Shown here one piece after another: positions 20,695 to 30,943 of a DNA stretch of 64,000 bases. The stretch's first letter is position 1. The number at the start of each line of letters is the position of its first letter. Where the stretch lies: NCBI RefSeq assembly GCF_033473495.1, contig NC_088937.1:186001-250000 (forward strand), read 5' to 3'. Below the pieces are notes generated by a model. The model made no database searches, had not been told where the DNA came from, and saw only the letters and a list, made by a program, of their open reading frames with translations. The stretch is from Cercospora beticola. Its lineage: Eukaryota; Ascomycota; Dothideomycetes; Mycosphaerellales; Mycosphaerellaceae. A program made the position numbers and the translations under genes.

Positions 20695-21816
20695 CTAGAA
20701 CACGCACAGATCTTCCAGCACAGCGACCTTCTGACATGGCGCTAGGACTCGTCCCTTTTTTGCGCTCAGAAGAAGGTCGAACGCCCATTTGGAGCGCACA
20801 CAATATGCTCCATCCATTCCCAGATCTGGAATGTTCTCGCCTAGAACCTCTCCCAATTCCTTGTACTCGAAGATAAATTCCCTTGGCACCCTGTAGTTCT
20901 GACTGTTGATGATTTGGAGCCGAGTGAGGACGAAGTCCGGAATCTGAAGGCATGGATCACCGAGTCGTGGTACGTGGAGAAGCCCGTGGTTACCAGTCTT
21001 ATCCTTAGCCGATGGTGGGTACGAGGGAATGCGAGGCTCCTTGCGGTCCTTGATGTCGATGTACCACTGACGGAATTCCTCGCGGTCAAGAGGCAGTCCA
21101 TAATATTCGGCTTCGTCTATCAAGCTGGTGTCGTGCTCAGTGTTGTCAAAGATCGCGAGGAATTTCTCGGGGGTACTGACATCTTGGAACTGGTAGTCCT
21201 CACCATTATGTCTACCGGTGAAGAGTTCCGGACAATGGGTGTCGATGTATGCTTGCACAATGCCCTCTACGACACCGTCCAACTTCTCAAATAGTGCGAA
21301 AGGATAGTCCGCGTCGGCCTCGAGGTCGAGATAGCTTACTAATGCTCTGATCGTGGGCGACCAATTTGCACACCACTGACGAGTCGCCTGGATCAAGAAG
21401 TAGCGCGTGTGAGCAGGATAACACCAAATTCCCCTCCTTGACAGATGGAAGAACAAGAATCTCAGCAGGCTTGGCTCTTCGACAGAGCCAACGAAGTAGT
21501 GAGCGTCTTCAAGACCATCATATCGTCCTCGTACGGCCTTGAGGAGCGAGTTCTGTTGGACATCGACCACGTTACGGAAGTCCTTTGACACACCACGGCA
21601 ACGCTGGATGTCTTTAGCTGGAAGTGAAGAGAGGATTTCGAGCCTTAGCTCTGCTGGTAGGGTTTGGATCGTTGTCGTCGCATTTGGCGACGGAATAGCA
21701 GCGTGCTGCTCACTGCTGTGGCCAGACTTACCGCACGTCTGGCAGACTTGACCTTTCATCTGCTGCTTAATTCTGTCGGCGCGTAGCATTGATTCGATGT
21801 TTGCAATGTATTTCAT
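20695..21816 (-). CDS. F-box-like protein with N-terminal CCHH knuckle, cluster paralogue 3
   Basis: Single exon. I choose the ATG at 21816 (MKYIANIESM), giving 373 residues. The frame is open upstream to 22005, where an in-frame ATG would add 63 residues with a hydrophobic start; that form would be secreted or membrane-bound and seems less likely for an F-box protein. A knuckle CQTCGKSGHSSEQH (C-X2-C-X4-H-X4-H) precedes the F-box (IQTLPAELRLEILSSLPAKD). Shared family blocks are RRGIW, QAYIDTHCPELF, DVSTPEKFLAIFD, LPLDREEFRQWYIDI, LHVPRLGDPCLQIP and the tail EDLCVF. The knuckle suggests nucleic-acid or protein contact in addition to Skp1 binding. Confidence 0.77.
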   Translation of the reverse strand: MKYIANIESMLRADRIKQQMKGQVCQTCGKSGHSSEQHAAIPSPNATTTIQTLPAELRLEILSSLPAKDIQRCRGVSKDFRNVVDVQQNSLLKAVRGRYDGLEDAHYFVGSVEEPSLLRFLFFHLSRRGIWCYPAHTRYFLIQATRQWCANWSPTIRALVSYLDLEADADYPFALFEKLDGVVEGIVQAYIDTHCPELFTGRHNGEDYQFQDVSTPEKFLAIFDNTEHDTSLIDEAEYYGLPLDREEFRQWYIDIKDRKEPRIPSYPPSAKDKTGNHGLLHVPRLGDPCLQIPDFVLTRLQIINSQNYRVPREFIFEYKELGEVLGENIPDLGMDGAYCVRSKWAFDLLLSAKKGRVLAPCQKVAVLEDLCVF

Positions 21817-22443
21817 TTCGATTGTTGAGGTCTCTTGCAATGCTGATCTTTTGAGGGCTTTTCGAAAGGAACTATGTCGATTGTGTGCTGAGTTTATCTT
21901 GAAGGGAGATGTGATTTTCTGGTTTCGGGGTCGGCAACTGCCGTTGACAAATCTTATACTGGACATTGATACGAGTAGCACCATTGGCATGAAAAATATA
22001 ACCATAATGTGATGCTCACACGTCAGAGGATAATGGCATAGTGGAGCAGGTGTATGACAAAGGAGTTAAAGGTGTATAAAGAAGCAGTGTAAGCATAAAG
22101 ATAGAGGCATGATTGGTTGAAGTAGCTCAGGAAAAAGAAGACGCGGGGATGGACGCTGCCTGCATCCATGCAATGGAAAGCGTGGAACACAGACAGGACT
22201 CGCGCAGAGTGGTAGTAGCAGTGTGTCATCCGATGCTCAAATGCTTGCATGCTTTCTACCAGATTGCTGTTATAGCACGTCGATCATCCTGAACATCGGC
22301 AGCAAGTGTGCCAAATGCTGGATAGGATGATTGATGGGTTCACAGTCAGCAACCGGTGCTAACCTGTCTCAACATGAAGCAATTTAATGGGACATATCAT
22401 GATGCTTTCTGTGTACGCTCACAACAAGCCTTACATCGCTTTT
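21817..22443. other. Spacer between F-box paralogues 3 and 4
   Basis: 627 bases between two leftward paralogues. Possible upstream extension of paralogue 3 to 22005; otherwise nothing is seen. Confidence 0.4.
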
Positions 22444-23607
22444 TCAAAACACGTAGAGCTCCTCTAGTATGGCAGCCCGCTCCCAAGCTGTCAAGGTTTT
22501 CCCTTTTTTGGCCTTGAAGAGAGTCATGGCGGCCCACGTGCTTCGAATACAATAGGCTCCTCCCAAATCAAGTTCTGGAACAGTCACTCCGAGTATATCG
22601 CTCAGTTCGGTGCTCTTCAGCCAACCATAGCGAATACAAGTGAATCCGTCCAAGTCCCACTCGAGAACTTCAGGACATTGTGGCCAATGGCGGACGGTAG
22701 TAATGACGAGCTTCGGGATTTCGAGGCATGCGTCACCAGACTGTGGGATGTGGAGGAGACCGTTGCGGCCAATGCTTTTGCTTGCTGACGGAGGTTGAGA
22801 AGGGACCTTCGGCTCTTTGCGAGCCTTGATGTCGAGGTACCACTGACGGATCTGTTCACGACTCAGTGACGTTAGACCCCATTGTTCGGCCTCAGCTCTC
22901 CAATCGTGGCAAGCCTCTGTGCTGTCCACGATTGCAAGAAATCGGTCGATCGTGGTAACATCGCACATTATCGGTGTCCAACCGTCGGGGGTTGTGGTGA
23001 GATACGGCAAGTTAGTGTCGATGTAAGCCTGAACCAACGCCGCCCCGACAGAATTGAGCCACGCGAAGAGATGCAGAGGCGCATCGTAGTGCATGCCATT
23101 CATGGTTACGTGCTCACCGTGGACCAGAGGCCGAATTGCGGGGGAGGCGCTCGCTGCAAAGAAAGCAACGGCAATCTCTATGTTTCGCAACGTGTGTTCG
23201 GTAGATCTCCAGACTCCACGCCTAGCCAGGTAAGTGAAGAGAAATTTGAGAAAGCTGGGTTCTTCGGGAGTGCCGGTGAGATATTCAGCGTCCGCCAAGC
23301 CATCATACCGTTCTTGAACAGTGCGCAAGAGTGCTGCATCGTTCGTTGGAGTATCTATCAGCTCACGAAACCCTTTTGAAACAGCTCGGCAGCCTTGGAT
23401 TTCTCTCGCGGGCAAGTTCGCAAGGACATTGAGCATCAACTCAGGTGGCAGTGTCTGAATCGTTGTTATTGCGTTCGGGTTTGGAATTGCGGCGTGGTTG
23501 TCTTCTATATGTCCCGCCTGGCCGCAAGTCTGGCAGATACTGGGTTGGCCACCTGGGTTCTTAGAGAATGGAAGTACGTCCCAGATGTTCCGGGGTACGA
23601 AGTCCAT
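22444..23607 (-). CDS. F-box-like protein with N-terminal CCHH knuckle, cluster paralogue 4
   Basis: Single exon of 387 residues. The N-terminus carries CQTCGQAGHIEDNH, the same C-X2-C-X4-H-X4-H knuckle as paralogue 3, followed by the near-identical linker HAAIPNPNAITTIQTLPPEL leading into the F-box. The body keeps RRGVW, QAYIDTNLPYL, MCDVTTIDRFLAIVD, LSREQIRQWYLDIKARKEP, LLHIPQSGDACLEIP and the tail EELYVF. Paralogues 3 and 4 are each other's closest relatives and lie head to tail, so they derive from a duplication separate from that of paralogues 1 and 2. A substrate-adaptor role is inferred. Confidence 0.78.
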   Translation of the reverse strand: MDFVPRNIWDVLPFSKNPGGQPSICQTCGQAGHIEDNHAAIPNPNAITTIQTLPPELMLNVLANLPAREIQGCRAVSKGFRELIDTPTNDAALLRTVQERYDGLADAEYLTGTPEEPSFLKFLFTYLARRGVWRSTEHTLRNIEIAVAFFAASASPAIRPLVHGEHVTMNGMHYDAPLHLFAWLNSVGAALVQAYIDTNLPYLTTTPDGWTPIMCDVTTIDRFLAIVDSTEACHDWRAEAEQWGLTSLSREQIRQWYLDIKARKEPKVPSQPPSASKSIGRNGLLHIPQSGDACLEIPKLVITTVRHWPQCPEVLEWDLDGFTCIRYGWLKSTELSDILGVTVPELDLGGAYCIRSTWAAMTLFKAKKGKTLTAWERAAILEELYVF

Positions 23608-24435
23608 GGTAAGAACTGTGGTTTTAGGGGAGATTCAGTGTGGTTCAGCTGTCCAGCAGCTTTTATGGCGAATGGTTTGTGGTGCGAGACGCGTAGTTGT
23701 AGGTACTGTCGAGAGTCGTCTGCTGCTAAAGGTTTGGGTTAGCAAGAGATGTACACATGCAAGGCGAATGGTTGAGGCTTTTGTATATGCCAACTTTACA
23801 TTGTGATAGTATCACGGACTCGAGCAAAGATTTTGACACAATATCGTAGTGTTGGTTGATCGAACTGCCCTCGATACTCCATTGTAAGAGGGCAACGCAA
23901 GCACAAAGAAATCGTCTAAACACAAAGGGATTGTTGCGTTACAGGTTCGGCAGCACCAATACACGTTGATGGCACGACGAGCATGACAGAGAAGCCCAAA
24001 CGGGCCAACTGGCAGGATATCGTTTACACCAATCAAGGAAAGAAAGTCTTACACGCAGTGGCAGAAAATGGCTGCACTCGAGGTCTGACTTTATCCATTT
24101 CTCAATTCAAAGGTTGACCTGAATTAGTAGAGGACTCATAAGAACTTGATCTTACTCGTGGATCTAGACAAAGGGATGATCACCGAAAGCTGGATTCGAG
24201 ACTGAATTGTCCTGTGCACGTGGCTTTCATTTTGAAGGTTTCGTCGTGGTCCTTCACTAGCGACAAAGTCATTCACTCTGCGCAAGGCCCGCTCAAACAC
24301 ATAGGGTATCTCCCTCACACTTCTCAATCTCACAGTCAGACACCCTTCTCCGCCTTAGATCAGACCTCAACGTCGACTTTCACCGTCACACACACGTGCT
24401 TGCTTGATTCGCGAGCTCTAAATCACAATTCAAGC
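23608..24435. promoter_or_regulatory. Divergent promoter region between F-box paralogues 4 and 5
   Basis: 828 bases between two divergent paralogues, so both promoters must lie here. The frame of paralogue 5 is open from 24214, but the family N-terminus begins at 24436. I could not pick out a specific operator. Confidence 0.45.
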
Positions 24436-25440
24436 ATGGCGAGCCAAAACACTACCCACCCCACTCCGGTTAGCTTCCTCGATCTCCCGCTAGAGATGAA
24501 AACCCAAGTGCTATCAAATCTTACAGCCAGGGAAGTGCAGGCTGCGCGCGGAATTTGTACTGAGATCAGAGATGTCATCGATGCAACGGGCAGTCGAGTC
24601 TTGATCCACAATCCCATGCGTGCTCGAGCTGAGGCGAAGATCGACGAGGAACTGCGAGCACTGATGGGGTATCCATGCCCGTTGAGCCTACGAGATTATG
24701 TCTTCTCCTTCCAGAAGAGACGTGGCATTTGGAAGCACCCTTTGAAAACCGGCTTCCCCGTCAAAGTTGCCAGTATTCAGTGGGCCAAATTGAAGATGGG
24801 TGAGGCTGAGACGGCAGTCGACCAGCAGACATTCGACAGGATCGTCAATTCGCTGTTCTTGATTGCGTGTCTATTCGCTCATGCGCACGACGAAACGTAC
24901 TACCCTGAGTTGAAAGCGCTCAGAGCTAACTCCAACACAGGCTTTGCTGGGCTAAGAGCACTACTGATGCCCAACGTCAGCAACATCGACGAATTCTATT
25001 CCAGCATCGACAACTTGCCTTTCGGCTTCACGCTGAAGGACCTCGCCAAGTTCGGCTTGCCGCTCGATCGACAGGAGCTAGGGGCATCCTACACGGAAAT
25101 CATTGAGAAGCGCGTCTTCGGTCCAACCACTGCGATTCCTTGCGCACCCTCCCCGCATCTTGCCATTCCTCGCTATGCGCTCACAAAGATGGTGGTTTTC
25201 GATGAGCGCCTAGGCGACATCATCACAGGAAATCCATTGCCGTTCATTGAACCTGGAATTTGCACGGTGACGCAAATCGGAGCGATTCTCAACGTCAACA
25301 GCATTCCCGAGCCCGGAAATGTCTTTGGGTTCTGTCTGAGAACGCGCAAGGCACATTCGTTGTTCGTTGCGGCGTTGTATGGACGCGTGCTGGCAGAGTG
25401 GCAGAAAGTGGCCATCCTTGAGGAGTTGTACCTTTTCTGA
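24436..25440 (+). CDS. F-box-like protein, cluster paralogue 5 (most diverged)
   Basis: Single exon of 334 residues from the ATG of MASQNTTHPT. F-box-like region: FLDLPLEMKTQVLSNLTARE then ARGICTEIRDVID. Shared blocks are RRGIW, LPLDRQELGASYTEIIEKR, CAPSPHLAIPRYALTKM, a LRTRKAHSLF counterpart of the C-terminal WA(F/Y)DL block, and the tail EELYLF. The central QAYIDTHFP block of the other copies is replaced by FAHAHDETYYPEL. It lacks the knuckle of paralogues 3 and 4. It is diverged enough to be an older copy. Confidence 0.75.
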   Translation: MASQNTTHPTPVSFLDLPLEMKTQVLSNLTAREVQAARGICTEIRDVIDATGSRVLIHNPMRARAEAKIDEELRALMGYPCPLSLRDYVFSFQKRRGIWKHPLKTGFPVKVASIQWAKLKMGEAETAVDQQTFDRIVNSLFLIACLFAHAHDETYYPELKALRANSNTGFAGLRALLMPNVSNIDEFYSSIDNLPFGFTLKDLAKFGLPLDRQELGASYTEIIEKRVFGPTTAIPCAPSPHLAIPRYALTKMVVFDERLGDIITGNPLPFIEPGICTVTQIGAILNVNSIPEPGNVFGFCLRTRKAHSLFVAALYGRVLAEWQKVAILEELYLF

Positions 25441-25983
25441 AGGGAGGCAAGATTGGTCTCGGCCGTGTTCCGGTGTTACTAATGTCAGGGCGTGTCTCTT
25501 CGCAGGACTGCTTGAGCTTTTGTGCTGGTGTTCGTCGAAACTAGAGTGATTGAGTTGTGGACATGGCGTGGAGTTCGGAAGTGTGGATGAGGTCCAGGTG
25601 CTTGACCACCTACGCATGTACTCCCATTACTCTGATTGCTGCATGCCAATTTGAGATCAGCTGTGTGTTGTAGGCAACTCAAATCCGGGACTTCTTGTGG
25701 TCTCCGTTTCTCGACCTCGATGGTTGTATGTAGCTAGTGCATAGATAGTCGTCGCCTTACGTATGTGGTGCACAGACAGACCCGCGAAATCCAAATCTGG
25801 TTCCCTTCAGATCATACCCGAATGTTGAAGTCTCTCCTGCTCCAATCTCTTTCTCAGACTTTAGCAACCTCCACGGACTCAGCTTGAATAAATCGTGGAT
25901 TGAGCCTCGCGCAGTGATGCATCGGGGCAACGATGGCGAATATCAGGACTCCAAGTCACAACCTCGGAGATTGGTTTGTATGA
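25441..25983. other. Convergent intergenic region
   Basis: 543 bases between the 3' ends of F-box paralogue 5 and the Ser/Thr-rich protein gene. Nothing recognisable. Confidence 0.4.
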
Positions 25984-28900
25984 TCAAACGCTCCCCATCC
26001 AGATCCAATCATCGAGGAACAACTTCGGACAGCATCCATCCACGCAAACCGCTTGCAAAGTAACCCTCACGCAATCTGGCCCTCGATACCCATCTGGGCC
26101 GGTAACGCCATCCGAGGTCCAGAAGCGCAGAAATTCGTCTTTGGCAGGACAGTGGTAAAACGTATCCGCATGCTTCGTCCTTCCGCCAGACCGAATCACA
26201 GTATGCGCACAGCTCATCTGTTTGGTTCGTACACTGAACGTGCACGAGACCTCATCATTCGGCAGGCGCTCATGGTATCCTCGCATTTCTTTGTCAAAGG
26301 AAAAGAACTGTCGGTCGAAAGGATCACCAGAGTATCCATCAGTTGTGCTGAAAGCGGCGTCGTAGTTCTCGTTGACCCATCGATCACCATTGGGGAAGCG
26401 CGATAGCATTGCTCCCGCAAAACCGACATCCTCGGCGATGCTCAGGTTCATCCTTGGGTTTCCAGATGTGAGATCAGTGGCTGGTATCTGGTAGAGGTAG
26501 CGTCCTACCACGTCGATGACTCCATCTCCGGATGGCGATTGACTGGCGACTTTGATAGCCCATTTTGGAGCCCCGGAGCAGCTCGCTGACCTGTCCGGAA
26601 AGCCTCCGTCCTTGCCGTCGCCACACGAAGACACTGCGGTGAAGGTGGGACTGGGTATTACGCAGAACTGGTTGCCATCCGTATAGAGACCATCCGCGAC
26701 GTTCAGAAAGCTGCGAATACCTTCCTGGCAGAATTGAAGATCTTTCAGGCCAGGCTCGAGTGGATTGTAGCAGCTCAGCGTGCCAGCATCGGCGATAGTG
26801 CAGGCCATTTCGGTCATGAAAGATGCTCGGGCCCAAGCAGGTTCGACGAAGCGGACCTTTCCCTCGTAGCCAACGCTGGCCAAGACTCGACCGTCGCTGG
26901 TGAGTAGTCGTGTGCCATCAAGAGTATACCTGGAAGCCCGGGTGCGTGCTATGACATACTCAGACTCGGCATATCTGTCAGTATCAGAGTCGGCAGCGGT
27001 AGACAAATAGCCACCAGCGGCCTCGATGAGGAAACCAGTGCATTGTGGAGCGGGACCCGATGTTGACGAAGCTGATGCCGAGGTTGTAGAAGACGTGGAC
27101 AGGGGTCCGCCACCATTATTGTTGACACTACATGCGTCAACGCTGGTCAAGGCAATGCTTGTGCAACTTTCTGGGAGCAAGCCCTTCCCGATCCGCAGGT
27201 AGTTGTCGGTACCCTCACAGAGCTGGAAATCAAGGACGTCAGGCCCATCATTATTTGTACAAGTGAGCTGGTTGGTATCGAGATCGAAAGAGCAAGGGTA
27301 TCGCGGATCCTTACAGGTGAGGATACCGTCATTCAAGAAGCAGGACCACGGGGGCCTGATCAAAGCCTGGAGCTCTATTAATCGGTGTCTGTGAACAACG
27401 CTGTCCTCAGGATAGACAAAGCCAAGTTTGGCCCAGGCAGCAGTGCTGTCGCGAAGAATTCTCCCGTCCAGTATGTACCTTGTGGCATCGGCAATGGATG
27501 TGACAGTTTGGATGTAGATCCCGTTACCTGAGATATAGAAGGGTGTACCATTTCTCATGCCCTGGAGATAGAAACTGCCCGCGCAAGTCGTAGGGAACGC
27601 CAACGATGTGGACCAGGGAGCAAAGAATTGGTCGACGGTGGTTGAGGTACTCGTGGTTATCGAAGAGGTCGTCGTCGAAGAGGAGGAAGAAACCGATGTG
27701 ATCCCGCCAGTCGTGGTCGTGGACTGCTCCGTGCTAGCAGTAGTAGTGGGTGCTGTAGTGCTGCTTGTGCTTGCAGTGCTGCTTGTGCTAGCAGTAGTAG
27801 TGGGTGCTGTAGTGCTGCTTGTGCTTGCAGTGCTGCTTGTGCTTGCCGCGCTGCTTGTGCTTGCGGTGCTAGTCGTGCTTGTTGTGCTCGTCCTCGTCGT
27901 GCTTGTTTTGCTCGTCACGCTGGTTGAGCTTGTCCTGCTCGTCGTGCTTGTTGCGCTTCTGGAGCTGCTTGTACTGCTTGTCACCAACAAGGATGTAGAC
28001 ATCGTCGAGCTTGTTGCCAGGCGTATTGTAGAGCTTGTCACAGTTGACGGCTGTGTGGTAGTAGTTTGACTCGTGGAAGACCGTACAGTAGTCGTAACTG
28101 TCCTCGTTGAGGACGTCGTGCCCCTAGTAGTAGTCACTGATCTGGTCGTCGTCGACGTTGAAACATTGGGAATTTGCGTGATCCCTCGCAGCTCCAGAGA
28201 GTTGAAGCCAGCAATCTGACCAATACCTAGCAGTCCAGTAGAGTCCACCACAAAACCAGTGAGATTATCGCAGCTACAGCTGAGTACGTTTGCCTCGCTG
28301 AGACTACACACGCAAGGAATGTGTCCATTCGATGGCATAGCGATCTGCTCCGGGGTAGAGAACAAGACAATTGACCCCAGCTCAATCTGTCGTCTCCGGC
28401 CTGACGGATTGTTGCGTTGTACATTCGCGACTCTGCCAGTTACTTTGTCAATCAGTCGACCGCCGGAGGTGGTCGACAAAACAGACGCCGCATTGTTCTC
28501 GCTAAATTTGAGTTGATCTCCCGACAACGCAGCGCTCGCGCCATTGAGAGCATTCCCGACTCCGAACGCTTGGAGTGTGAACGACTTGAGTGTTGGGTCA
28601 GCAGCCGGCGAAGTCGTTGTGGTTGTAGTACTCCTAGAAGTACTTGACGTAGCTGTAGTCGTCGATGTTGTAGGTCTACTCGTTGTTGTTGTCGTTCGAC
28701 TTGAAGTAGTCGTCGTTGTAGTTGCACCTCTACTAGAGCCCGTTGTAGAAACTGCCCCTCTTCTCGAAGTCGTCGTTGTGGTCTTGCTCGTCGTTCGCGC
28801 CGTCGTTTTCGTGGTGGTCGTTGGAGGGGACGGATTGCGGCATGTCCTGTCGTAGAATGCATAGGGTGACCTGGAGTCGCGTCGTACAAAGCTAGAACAT

Positions 28901-29148
28901 GTCGCCGAATAGAGGCGGCACTGATTCTCGCCGTACCCGTAGGCTTGACACTTGGACGATTTTCTGCAGTTGGCAACGCATTGAGAGAAGCTGCACCGAC
29001 TCTGGCTCAGAAACTTTCGAGTCCTGCCGTCAGTACCTCGTAGGCCGCATGTGCTTGGAGCTCGTTCGGTAATTTCATTGATCGATGCTGTAGTCGCAGG
29101 TGCCACCGCGACTGACAGGACAACAGCCAACAGAGTGATTAAACGCAT
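25984..29148 (-). CDS. Large Ser/Thr-rich secreted or cell-wall protein with PAN/apple-like N-terminus
   Basis: Single exon of 1054 residues. Signal peptide MRLITLLAVVLSVAVAPATT. Residues 33-105 have a Cys pattern and the QAYGYGENQCRLY block typical of PAN/apple-like domains, which bind glycans or proteins. Then come two long Thr/Ser stretches (about residues 107-190 and 330-520), probably heavily O-mannosylated, separated by a globular block of about 140 residues. The C-terminal half holds three or more Cys-rich modules of about 150 residues with recurring features: CxxxGxL(T/S)C, LQ(F/L)CEG, RYxLDGR; these look like internal repeats of one domain. No GPI signal is obvious at the end. An adhesin or wall-matrix role is plausible but unproved. 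Confidence 0.72.
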   Translation of the reverse strand: MRLITLLAVVLSVAVAPATTASINEITERAPSTCGLRGTDGRTRKFLSQSRCSFSQCVANCRKSSKCQAYGYGENQCRLYSATCSSFVRRDSRSPYAFYDRTCRNPSPPTTTTKTTARTTSKTTTTTSRRGAVSTTGSSRGATTTTTTSSRTTTTTSRPTTSTTTATSSTSRSTTTTTTSPAADPTLKSFTLQAFGVGNALNGASAALSGDQLKFSENNAASVLSTTSGGRLIDKVTGRVANVQRNNPSGRRRQIELGSIVLFSTPEQIAMPSNGHIPCVCSLSEANVLSCSCDNLTGFVVDSTGLLGIGQIAGFNSLELRGITQIPNVSTSTTTRSVTTTRGTTSSTRTVTTTVRSSTSQTTTTQPSTVTSSTIRLATSSTMSTSLLVTSSTSSSRSATSTTSRTSSTSVTSKTSTTRTSTTSTTSTASTSSAASTSSTASTSSTTAPTTTASTSSTASTSSTTAPTTTASTEQSTTTTGGITSVSSSSSTTTSSITTSTSTTVDQFFAPWSTSLAFPTTCAGSFYLQGMRNGTPFYISGNGIYIQTVTSIADATRYILDGRILRDSTAAWAKLGFVYPEDSVVHRHRLIELQALIRPPWSCFLNDGILTCKDPRYPCSFDLDTNQLTCTNNDGPDVLDFQLCEGTDNYLRIGKGLLPESCTSIALTSVDACSVNNNGGGPLSTSSTTSASASSTSGPAPQCTGFLIEAAGGYLSTAADSDTDRYAESEYVIARTRASRYTLDGTRLLTSDGRVLASVGYEGKVRFVEPAWARASFMTEMACTIADAGTLSCYNPLEPGLKDLQFCQEGIRSFLNVADGLYTDGNQFCVIPSPTFTAVSSCGDGKDGGFPDRSASCSGAPKWAIKVASQSPSGDGVIDVVGRYLYQIPATDLTSGNPRMNLSIAEDVGFAGAMLSRFPNGDRWVNENYDAAFSTTDGYSGDPFDRQFFSFDKEMRGYHERLPNDEVSCTFSVRTKQMSCAHTVIRSGGRTKHADTFYHCPAKDEFLRFWTSDGVTGPDGYRGPDCVRVTLQAVCVDGCCPKLFLDDWIWMGSV
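27620..28160 (-). repeat. Low-complexity Ser/Thr-coding tandem repeats
   Basis: Imperfect repeats of Ser/Thr codons within the large secreted-protein gene. A unit of about 54-57 bp around 27732-27845 (GCTAGCAGTAGTAGTGGGTG core on the + strand) occurs twice in tandem, encoding TTAPTTTASTSSTASTSS-type units. Such tracts tend to vary in copy number between strains. Confidence 0.75.
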
Positions 29149-30943
29149 TGCTGATGTTGAGGAAGCACCAGAAGATTCGACTAGGGGCGTAGCAGCACGA
29201 GGAGGTTATTTTGTCAAGTCCTCCATGGTCCGGCGAGGCATTCCACGTGGCTCTGTAGTGGGAAGGAAGTCGAGGAGCTGGCCAACATCTTGAAATACAC
29301 TAATGCATTGATAGATGCATGGACACCACGAGGCTGTTTCCATGAGCGAATCAGTACAAGGAGCGCGGACGAAATAGTGCATCTAGCGAAGCCATCTTCC
29401 TGTGGCTGGCTGAAGGCACCAATGTCTGCTGGCCGGAAATAGCGCCGAGATTCTTCTTTGGGTCCAGAACAGCTTGGCTCGTTTGGCGCGGCATCCTTGC
29501 ATACCTAGCATTTGCTCTTGGGATTAGACACATATAACGAGAGGATTGTCGAGGAAGCCGATGCATAGTCTCCTTACACGTAGACCTGTTTTCCAGACCG
29601 AATTGCTTGTGACAGTCGCAAAGTGATCAATCGTAGTCACGGCCAACGGAATACTCGAGAGCCAGCGGTGGCTTAGCTGAAAGGGAGCGCCACACGGCAC
29701 CTAGTGCAAAGTGTGATGGCTTGCCTTGCACCAAGATTCGTGCTATACTGTGCCACCAATGAGTCGCGGCACGGTATATTTGTCGAGCAACAACACAATG
29801 CTACGATTCTGCAGAGCTTGAGGTGGACCTCGGCCACAGCGGCGTTTAATTCGTTGAACGTCACTGTTTCCATCATAGCGTCCAGCGCGCGGCCAATCGA
29901 CTATAACCATCATAATAGCACGATACTTCTGAGAAGTCCTGGCTCGAAGACTTCGCTGGATCCTGTGGTGCCGTCCTTCAATGGCCCATAGCCAGGTTGG
30001 ACCAAATTCGTTTTCGCTCGCTTGGCTGCATCTGAGCCATGGACCCGAACTCTCATTCGAGGTTTCCAAGCAAGACTTTGCCAGGTATTCGTCCCTGAGC
30101 TGGCCACGCAGTGCCGGGTTATGCCTCGGCTTCAAAACAAATAGTCTTGCATCGCATACGCACGGATTCTTCGAGAGCCTTAGTTTTGCCTTGTCAGTCC
30201 CAGCAGGGCTTTTGCCCGATTTGGAAGAGTCAGTATAGGCGTGTAGGGCAAAGACTCTTGACCCATGTTGTACTTGCTCAAAATCACGGAATCCGAGTCC
30301 GAACTTCCATAGACGACATTTGCGCGAATTAGTTGCCCTCACCCTGGCATGGCAAAGACTGGGCACTGTTGAGACATTTGGCGATGTTTCCAGGTGTGGT
30401 TTCGATGACATGTGATTGAAGTACAACCGCAGGATGTCGACTGTTGAGGGAGAATGGTAAGTCCGCCGGGGCAGAAACTTCCTCGGCAAGCGGCAACCAT
30501 AGCCGACCACACTTTGTATGTCGAAACGTAACGTGATGTGTTCGGGCACTGAAAATTAACATGTATTCCTTCAACATAGGCAAAAGGCAACCACAGCAAG
30601 AGAGATCCTTCTCGGTAGGAGCTGCCGGCACGGTTATACCGGGCTTGACTAACAAGCTTTACATAGACTCAGCTGAGCAAGGACTCCCCAACTCAGTCTC
30701 ACATACCCAGTAGGGCCTTTCACATGATTATTCGACCAGTACATAACGACAGTACCACCGAACATCGCATGTCTCGATGGAGCTCTCTCTTCCAAGACTT
30801 CATGACATTCATTCTGTTTTCCAACCTTTGAAGCTCTAGGGAACTGTCCTCCATCAGCCCATTCCAGTCTATAGGAACCATACCGACGACTGCCAAGTCC
30901 GGTAAACCTTCGTCGTGCGAAGGATACCCTTGACAGGAGGAAC
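29149..30943. other. Intergenic, no supported gene
   Basis: 1.8 kb between divergent genes. A leftward frame at 29743-30549 is long but has no domain, weak start context and biased composition, so I do not call it. Confidence 0.4.

Noticed and set aside
27608..28069. 153-residue rightward Val/Leu-rich frame
   Set aside because: It is the complement of the Ser/Thr repeat tract of the secreted protein; a poly-Val/Leu shadow is expected there.
29743..30549. 268-residue leftward frame in the intergenic region
   Set aside because: No domain, no signal, Arg/Ser/His-rich random-like composition, and an equally open frame on the other strand.
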